From Glebionis coronaria (Eukaryota; Streptophyta; Magnoliopsida; Asterales; Asteraceae): DNA of 64,000 nucleotides. The DNA lies in contig CM046878.1 of NCBI GenBank assembly GCA_025667525.1, positions 402,063,275 to 402,127,274 on the forward strand, read 5' to 3'. The notes under the pieces are model-generated. The model saw nothing but the letters and a program-made list of their open reading frames with translations. It was not told the origin of the DNA and did no database searches. The position numbers and the translations under genes were made by a program. Below, in pieces: positions 57,281 to 64,000 of this stretch. Position 1 is the first letter of the stretch. Every line of letters begins with the position of its first letter.

Positions 57281-58085
57281 GTAAGGAAGCTAGTGAACGC
57301 GGGTATCATGCGCGAGGTATACTACCACGAGTGGTTATCCAATCCAGTCATGGTCAAAAAACATGACGGAAGCTGGTGCATGTGTGTGGATTTCACGGAT
57401 CTGAACAAAGCCTGTCCACAGGATTGCTACCCGTTACCGGAGATTGACTGGAAGGTGGAATCTATATGTGGATATCCCTTTAAGTGCTTCCTAGAACGCA
57501 TATAAAGGATACCACCAGATCCCGATGGCGGAGGAGGACGCAGAGAAGACGGCGTTCCATACTAGTGAAGGCGTATATTGTTATACGAAAATTCCGTTTG
57601 GACTAAAGAACGCCGGTGCTACATACCAGCGGCTTGTGGACAAAGCCTTTGACTCACAGATAGGCCGCAACCTGGAAGTCTATGTGGATGACTTAGTCAT
57701 AAAAAGTCATACAGAGGATGCACTTCTCTGGGATGTCCAAGAGACATTCGACACACTGAGGAGGATTAATATGAAGCTAAATCCAAAGAAATGCACGTTT
57801 GGGGCAATTGAGGGAATGTTCCTTGAATATATGATTGATCCAAATGGCATCAAACCTTGCCCAGAGAAAACGGACGTAGTAATACAGCTACCATCCCCTC
57901 AGACACGGAAAGAGGTGCAATCCTTAAATAGGAAGCTAGCCGGGCTAAATAGGTTCTTATCAAAGTCCACAGAGAAGTAATTACCCCTATTTAAGACACT
58001 CAAGAAGTGCATTATGAAGGGAGACTTCCGGTGGACAAAGGAAGCCGAGGAAGCCTTTGGTTAACTCAAGCAGCACCTTGCATCT
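57281..58085 (+). pseudogene. pol: Reverse transcriptase of Tat element T
   Basis: VRKLVNAGIMREVYYHEWLS, then VMVKKHDGSWCMCVDFTDLN and KACPQDCYPLPEID form the palm start. A TAA at 57503 and a frameshift near 57490 follow. The chain resumes YKGYHQIPMAEEDAEKTAFH, KIPFGLKNAGATYQRLVDKA and the catalytic YVDDLVIKSH (codons from 57681). The thumb and connection (MKLNPKKCTFGAIEGMFLEY, KTDVVIQLPSPQTRKEVQSL) follow. Stops at 57978 and 58062 lie in the connection. The active-site residues are kept, but the frame is broken. Confidence 0.9.
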
Positions 58086-58500
58086 CTCCCTATGCTAGTA
58101 GCTCCCCGGCCAAAGGAGGAGCTCATTATGTATCTCTCAGCCACACATGGAGCAATAAGTGCGGTACTCATGACGGATAGGGATACGGTACAAACTCCGG
58201 TCTACTTCATAAGTAGAACATTACAAGGGCCAGAGTTAAATTACTCCTCTATGGAAAAATTGGTTTTGGCACTAGTGTTTGCTACAAAGCGGTTGCGACG
58301 ATACTTTCAGGCGCACCCAATTGTAGTCATTACTGACCAACCAATAAAGCAAGTCATCTCTAGACCGGATATGGCAGGAAGGCCACAAAAATGGAGCATT
58401 CTATTGGGGGAGTATAATATATCTTATAGGCCAAGGACGGCTGTTAAAGGTCAGATCTTGGCAGATTTCTTGATAGAGAAACCAGATGAGGAAGGATCAA
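58086..58500 (+). pseudogene. pol: First RNase H of Tat element T
   Basis: LPMLVAPRPKEELIMYLSAT, then VYFISRTLQGPELNYSSMEK, LVLALVFATKRLRRYFQAHP and VVITDQPIKQVISRPDMAGR. SILLGEYNISYRPRTAVKGQ and ILADFLIE follow. This is the ordinary gypsy RNase H, which in Tat elements has largely become a connection domain. It is open in one frame with the next domain. Confidence 0.85.
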
Positions 58501-58960
58501 TCGTAAAACAAAACGAGACTCCAACAGAACCATGGGTGTTATTTACGGACGGATCTTCGTGTACGGATGGGTCAGGAGCTGGTCTCATCCTCACAAATCT
58601 GGCAGGAATGGAGTTTACGTACGCCCTCCGCTTTGAGTTCACAGCCACCAACAACGAGGCGGAGTATGAAGCATTAATTGCGGGTTTAAAAATCGCCGCT
58701 AGAATGGGAGTCCGCAACCTTGAGGCCTACGTGGACTCACGGCTTGTCGCGAACCACTTTCAAGGTGGATATGTGGCTAAGGAGGATAGCATGGTCCGAT
58801 ACTTGGAGAAAGTCAAGTCACTCATCGCGACTTTCAGCAAGTTTTCTATCAAGCAGGTACCAAGAGGCGAGAACAAGAAGGCGGACGCTCTTAGCAAGAT
58901 CGCATCCACAAGCTTCGCCCATTTGTCCAAGCAAGTCTTGGTGGAAATACTCAAGGAGAA
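58501..58960 (+). pseudogene. pol: Second, archaeal-type RNase H of Tat element T
   Basis: VLFTDGSSCTDGSGAGLILT (first catalytic Asp at 58548), then FTATNNEAEYEALIAGLKIA (Glu), VRNLEAYVDSRLVANHFQGG (Asp) and PRGENKKADALSKIA (final Asp). All four acidic positions are present. This extra domain is the hallmark of the Tat lineage and separates T from the Athila and Tekay elements in the window. It is in one open frame from 58092 to 59423. Confidence 0.92.
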
Positions 58961-60245
58961 GTCTATAACAGAAGGAGAGGTCGCTACTACAGTTGAAGAG
59001 GATGGACCTACATGGATGACCCCAATCATCAACTATTTGACTAGTGAAACCCTTCCGGACAATGAAAAAGCGGCGCGGCGCATCAGAAGGAAGTCGAAGC
59101 ACTTTGAACTTCGAGAAGGTATCCTTTATAAGCGCTCTTTCTTGCAGCCGTGGTTGCGGTGTGTTGGACCATGTCAGGCTACTTATGTAATCAGTGAAAT
59201 AAATGAAGGGTTGTGCAGCATGCACGCAGGTCCACGATCCGTGGTAGCTCGAGCCTTACGAACAGGATATTATTGGCCTACCATGCACAGGGATGCGCGC
59301 GACATGATTCACAAGTGTAGTGATTGCCAAGTGCATAGACCAGTACCGCGACATCCGCAGCAGGAGCTTACACCTATTACATCCCCATGGCCATTCTATA
59401 AGTGGGGAATCGATATCGCATGACCATTTCCTGTAGCTGCGAGGGGAGTTAAGTTCTTGATTGTCGCGATGGACTACTTCACACGATGGATAGAGGCCAA
59501 GGCAGTCAAATCCATTACAGGCAAGCAAGTTAAAAAGTTTGTTTGGGAGAACATTGTGTGCCGTTTTGGCTTACCAGGGGAAATCATCTCGGACAATGGT
59601 AAACAGTTCGCGGATAATCCATTCAAGGACTGGTGCGCATCATTGAATATCAAACGGCGCTTCGCTTCTGTTAAGCACCCACAGACAAATGGCCTTGTGG
59701 AACGAGCAAATAGAAGCTTGGGAAACGGAATCAAGGCACGTCTGGAGGAACGAAGTGCCAAATGGGTGGATGAGCTACCACATGTTCTATGGGCGCATAG
59801 GAATATGATCAAAACAGCCAACGGAGACAGTCCATTTGCATTGGCCTACGGCACTGAAGCTGTTATACCAGCAGAAATCGGAATGCCTACCATCCCCACG
59901 GCGGAGGTTAATGTCGTCACGAACGACGAGCAACTGCGAATCAACCTGGATTTGTTTGCAGAAAAAAGGGAGATAGCAGCCATCAATGAGGCTAAGTCCA
60001 AGGCTAAAATGAAGGCTTATTATGACGCCAAGGTTAAAGGTGTTTCTTTTCGACCGAGAGATTATGTCTATCGTGCTAACGAAGCAAGTCGAGCGGAGAA
60101 TACAGGAAAGCTAGGCCCTAAGTGGGAAGGACCGTATGAGGTTACGGAAGCCTTAGGATGAGGCGCGTACAAGTTACGTGACATGGATGGCCGCGATCTG
60201 GAGCGCACATGGAACATCTCCAATCTCAAAAGGTGGTATCTTTGA
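58961..60245 (+). pseudogene. pol: Integrase of Tat element T
   Basis: The zinc finger (SMHAGPRSVVARALRTGYYW ... HKCSDCQVHR) is followed by TPITSPWPFYKWGIDIA and a TGA at 59421. The core continues in frame: LIVAMDYFTRWIEAKAVKS (Asp codon 59472), EIISDNGKQF (Asp 59592) and HPQTNGLVERANRS (Glu 59700). The second Asp and the Glu are 35 residues apart, so the D-D-35-E triad is complete. The C-terminus FRPRDYVYRANEAS, GPKWEGPYEVTEALG, then TGA at 60159, then YKLRDMDGRDLERTWNISNL ends at TGA 60243. Only these two internal stops interrupt it. Confidence 0.93.
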
Positions 60246-60943
60246 AAGCTACGGCTTTCGCATGGGTACTTAGCTATATGTGGCTTTAATGAAGATCCAT
60301 GCACTCTATCTGTTTTGTTTCTTATGTTTTTTCTAGGTTTCTTTTTTGTTCTTTAGGACTTATCATTCTTGTTCAAACAAAAAATGTAAACGTTCTAATA
60401 AAATGCCGTGGTGCCTAGCTAGCTCAACGGCTTGTTTTGTGCAAATTATTTCTTAGGATTTTGTTAGTCATATGAATTTTAGTTATTATTATAATATGCC
60501 ATGTCTCATTCATATGCATTCTTCAATCACCGTACATGTACTATACGCCTCCAGGCGGGGTAAGAGGATTAAGTGAACCTACTAATTCAACTTGCCGCGT
60601 AAGAGGGATGCAACCCCAGCGGCGCGGATCATGTATCCTTACTAGACACCTTACTCACAAGACGTTGTAATAAGTTTCCATATGCCGTACTCATGTAGTG
60701 CTTTGCATAATAAAGACGCACGTCGCATGTCTAGTAAATTATAGACTTGAATGTATTTTCTCTTTTGGGTAAGACGTGACATGTCATGCAGTATCGGTAA
60801 TCGGTATTTAACAAAATAAAAATACACAAGTTTCCAAATAATAACAAAATGGCCGTGGTCATCACGGACTTACATACAAAGGAAAGTTATTTCACGTGTC
60901 TTAGCCGTGTACATGCACGGACGAATAAAAAAGCTACAAATGT
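60246..60943. other. Spacer between integrase and the antisense gene of T
   Basis: Nearly 700 bp without an open frame on either strand. It would hold the 3' end of the antisense transcript and sense sequences leading on to it. No terminator or tandem repeat was recognised. Confidence 0.55.
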
Positions 60944-63925
60944 TTAAAGGTTACAAACCAAATTGTCTGAAATAGATAACAAAGTAGGGGCACCCTACAT
61001 GGGTGGGGGGGGGGGGGAGAAACTTACCTATCTCCACTTGTTCTTCAGCCAAGCAAGGCAACCTCTCACCACGTTCCCTCCACTTTAAGGCTTTAGCCAC
61101 ATTCCTCTCCAGCACCCCGCTTAAAGGTTCTTCATCAAGTACGATCCTGGTTACGTCCTCATAGATAGGAAGTGTCAGGTAGCTGGGCGAGGGAGTGAAG
61201 GAATCACGGGAATGACCCTTATTTTGAGAGAACGCACCAAGACTAAGATTTTCCATGATCTCCATGTTTGATGCATCCTTTGTGGCTTCCAGCTCAGCCA
61301 AGAATGGATAATGTAGATCTCGCATTGCGGCCATGGAAGCAGTCATCTTGTTAGCAGCTTCAGGATTAAAGAAAGCATGCCTGGTGAAGTTCTCCTTTTT
61401 CTTGATTAGCTCTATGGCCTGGACCATTCCTTCATGGCGGCCATGATCAATACCATCCGACACAAGGCTTGCAAACTGTTGTACAAATTCAGGGGCTTCC
61501 AGCACCTTGGTTACGGCCAGACGTTTCCCATGTCCCACCATCCACCTACGGCCGGCAATGGCTGCTAGTAGTTGGGGGCATAGCACGTCGTCGCATTCAG
61601 CGGTAAGGGCATCTATTATCACATCTTTTTGGGCGGACGCCTCCTTTAGCTCCTTGGTCATAACCCTCTCGTAAGCAAGCTCCTCTTGTACCTTTTCCAT
61701 GCTCTGGATTGTCATCTGGGCATACTCAAGTTTTTTGGTAAGCACGGATACTTGGCTGGAGGATGACTTGGCAGACACCTTTGCTGCGGTCACCTATATG
61801 AGAAAGGTTACTTGTTAGATTATGATTCTTATGGAATAAGAGTGGTGCGTCGCGGATACGTACCTTGGTTCTCGCGGCATCAAGTTTTGCCTCAAGCTCG
61901 GCCACTTGTTGGTCATAAGCATTAGCATGGGATGATTGTTCCTTCACGATCGCCTCGACACTAGCAAGTTGGGACTGGAGGGCAGCAATTTGAGCTTCAT
62001 TCTCCTCGATTATCCTCTCCCTCCGTCCAACTTTCCTCTTGAGGGACTCCACATGCCCAAGCGCGGCTTCGAATCTCACTCTCATCGAGGTGCCCATTGC
62101 CATTTGATGCACCAAGGCGCCGTTATAATCATCCACCAGGTCAGCATGGCTTAGTGCATTCACTTCTCGTACCAAGCCTGGTGGTATGCAGTTATTGAGG
62201 TACTCTCGGCATTCCTCGGCTTCCCTCATTCGTGACGCAGTGGTAATATTCCAAACAGGATTGAACGATTGAGGGGGGCCGAATATTGGGAGGTCTTGGG
62301 AGGCTGTGGGGGTACCTTCTTCGAATTCAGGACCGGATCTTGTGACGGCCGTATGAAGCATAGGGTCTCTCTCCACTTCCTTCTCTTTTCCCTTCTCAGG
62401 CGGAGGCGCGACACCAGTTTGTTCATTCCTGCAAAACAAACATTTGGATAGATATCAAGTATTGCTTAAATGGAAATTCGTGGCTCTTACTTAGCAAGAT
62501 GAAGCCTTACGTGTTATTTCCTGCTAGTTCTGATGCGGTCGGGGGAATCTGAGTAACTGGATCCACATGTGCGGCCCGTACCATCTCGGAGGCCTGGGTA
62601 GTGCTCCCAACATATTGATATAGGGGGTGGTCCTCGCGAAGCTTCTTGGCGGGGGCATTATGCTCGCCAACCTCGGTCGGAGCGACTCTTCTTACCCGCT
62701 TGTTTTTTCTGGGGGTACGCTTAGCGACGGGCTGAGCTGCTGCTTCTTCAACCTCCTCTTCAACTTCTTTTTCAGCTTCCTCATCTTCCTCCTCATTGAC
62801 TTGCTGCACATCCTCCTCATCGTCGCCAAGTATCTCGCGAAGGCTAGAGGTGGTTCTCTCAATATTGTCTCCTTGCTCTTCCCCATGTGCGGGGGTGGCA
62901 GTCTTAGGTGGCGAGGAGGGCCCGGCTCCTCCTTCGAGCATCCTATTATCACCATCCTCGTTGCTAAAATCAACGGGGGTTCTCAAGAGAGTTGTTTCTT
63001 CTTCGTCCGAGTGGGGGTCCGATACGGCCTCCAGAGCAACAGTCACGTTTCGGGTATGCTCAAGGAGGGGTAATTTGTTCTCACGTCTGGGACGAGATCC
63101 CTCTGGTACGAGCTTTGGGTCGCCTTGACGTAGGAGTCCAAAGAAGTTCATTTCTGCCACAATAAACAAAATATGTTAGGCATTGCAAAATAATTGTATG
63201 CGCTTTTTGGTATGTGGACGCTAACCTACCTTCACCCTGCCTTCTCCAAAACACAGGATATCTGTTGGACGAGCCGAAATAGTTGCGGCTAATCCCTAGC
63301 AAACAGAGGAATGATTCGGGGAGGTTTCTATGGAATCCTGTTCGGTTCAGATCTATTTCTCGGGAGTGTTGGGGGTTATATGTACTAACATGCGGCAAGG
63401 GGTCGTGGGTAACCTATGTTTGAAGGCATAATCGGCCGGCCACACTATCGAGTCAGTGAAAAAGTAGTGGTCGTACCAGTTTTTCAATGAGTCCATGGGC
63501 TTATTATGGGACTGGGGGCTGTTGGGAGATCGTTTCTTAAAAGATAGCCAACCATTTACTATGCTGGGGGTGTAAAATAGCCGGAATAGTTCTACGGTTG
63601 GGGGGATTCTTCTAGCACGGCAAAGAATCTCAAATTGACTTATCTTACATGCGCCTATACAGTGAAGCTGACTAATATGTACATCATAATATCCTAATAG
63701 ATCTATGAGGAAGCGGGTAAATGGAATACGATAGTTGGCCGCATCAAAAAGGCGAGTGTATAGGCCAATTTTACCCTGCGGAGCCTTAGTTATGAGGTCT
63801 CCGGTGCCAGGAAGTGAGGGGTGTAGGTTGGTAGGGATGAAATAATTGGTACAAAAGTGATCTAGTTGCTCCTGGGTCATTACATTAAGCACGGATCCAA
63901 TTGTGGGGTTGTTTCTTTGGGCCAT
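60944..63925 (-). CDS. Antisense multi-exon gene of the Tat element (gypsy-type transposon domain, acidic and coiled-coil regions)
   Basis: Five exons are proposed on the minus strand: 63925-63230, 63153-62511, 62428-61864, 61793-61028, 60966-60944. The four introns are 76, 82, 70 and 61 bp, all GT-AG, and phases agree at each junction. Exon 1 starts MAQRNNPTIGSVLNVMTQEQ and has RIPFTRFLIDLLGYYDVHIS, then KISQFEILCRARRIPPTVEL, the pattern of the plant 'putative gypsy type transposon' domain. One frameshift lies near 63350-63400 before EIDLNRTGFHRNLPESF. Exon 2 has MNFFGLLRQGDPKL, an acidic tract and a basic cluster, KRTPRKNKRVRR, that could be a nuclear signal. Exons 3-4 are coiled coil. The total is about 890 residues. 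It has no catalytic motif I can name. The Tat lineage is known for such extra frames, some antisense. Its function is unknown. Confidence 0.75.
60967..61027 (-). other. Intron 4 of the antisense gene (tentative)
   Basis: Donor ATAG/GTAAGTTTC is close to consensus. The acceptor is placed at CTATTTCAG/ACAATT, adding a short last exon (DNLVCNL, stop TAA 60944). It contains a C12-13 run on this strand. An alternative is that the frame simply runs on to a stop at 60951. Confidence 0.5.
61794..61863 (-). other. Intron 3 of the antisense gene
   Basis: Donor ACCAAG/GTACGT, acceptor CTCATATAG/GTGACC; the coiled-coil frame continues unbroken. Confidence 0.7.
62429..62510 (-). other. Intron 2 of the antisense gene
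   Basis: Donor AACAC/GTAAGGC, acceptor TTTTGCAG/GAATGA; codon split AC + G keeps the frame. Confidence 0.75.
63154..63229 (-). other. Intron 1 of the antisense gene
   Basis: Donor GAAG/GTAGGTT, acceptor TTATTGTGGCAG/AAATGA; AT-rich, codon split G + AA keeps the frame. Confidence 0.75.
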
Positions 63926-64000
63926 TACTGAATAAAAAGGTAAGGACGTGGTATTCTAACATGCGGAGGAAGGGATCCGTGCGTGATTAAGTGAAGCTAA
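63926..64000. other. Upstream flank of the antisense gene, window end
   Basis: Only 75 bp remain before the window edge. No TATA box or LTR start is visible in them. Confidence 0.5.

Larger units (their letters stand above)
53933..64000 (+). mobile_element. Tat-lineage Ty3/gypsy element T, 5' LTR to antisense gene (3' LTR outside)
   Basis: The 5' LTR is short (580 bp), with primer site, gag, protease, RT, RNase H, a second archaeal-type RNase H, integrase, then a 0.7-kb spacer and an antisense multi-exon gene. The second RNase H and an extra antisense frame between pol and the 3' LTR are features of the Tat lineage. About eight in-frame stops and two frameshifts disable gag-pol. The base before the LTR lies in copia integrase; flank CTACT (53928-53932) should be repeated beyond its 3' LTR. 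Confidence 0.92.

Overview
The window is plant nuclear DNA made almost entirely of nested LTR retrotransposons. I see no host gene, tRNA, rRNA, CRISPR array or prokaryotic gene. The families present are long-LTR chromodomain Ty3/gypsy (Tekay/Del type), Athila, a Tat-lineage gypsy with a second RNase H, and SIRE/Maximus-like copia with a very long coiled-coil gag. The gag and pol sequences resemble elements I know from sunflower-family (Asteraceae) genomes. The family-level assignment is an inference; plant origin is near certain.

Layout. 1-3869 is the 3' end of a Tekay element E1 (integrase, then 3' LTR) inserted into the gag of a minus-strand copia D (3870-5924: gag piece, PBS, 5' LTR). 5925-16660 is old, decayed sequence containing two ancient Tekay-like LTRs, E2 (ending 11521) and E3 (13758-16660). 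16992-44539 was once the 3' LTR and 3' untranslated part of a minus-strand copia. It was split at GCAGT by Tekay element B (18271-43691, perfect TSD). B's own 5' LTR was later split at CCCAC by an Athila element A (19195-33356, perfect TSD). 44540-53932 is a plus-strand copia C (LTR, PBS, repeat-rich leader, gag, protease, start of integrase). C carries a solo Tekay-type LTR (50705-53571, TSD with one mismatch) and is interrupted at 53933 by a Tat element T that runs to the window end with its 3' LTR outside.

Relative ages follow from the nesting. A is younger than B, and B is younger than the minus copia; the solo LTR and T are younger than C. By-eye LTR divergence agrees: roughly 1-2% between the two A LTRs and roughly 4% between the two B LTRs.

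Most coding regions are broken by stops and frameshifts. The exceptions are the E1 integrase tail and the predicted multi-exon antisense gene of T, which has good splice sites and one apparent frameshift. Observations that stand out: (1) B's gag reads through only if three short GT-AG introns are removed; (2) T carries an antisense spliced gene between pol and the 3' LTR; (3) A keeps gag and protease but has no RT, RNase H or integrase, and an unfamiliar coding segment sits where pol should be; (4) the LTRs of B and of the solo element share an array of strong hairpins, with base-pair-preserving changes between the two families; (5) all five Tekay-type LTRs share a CAGGT motif about 230-335 bp before their 3' end, preceded by a donor-like site; (6) the C leader has two tandem-repeat arrays (45 bp and 22 bp).
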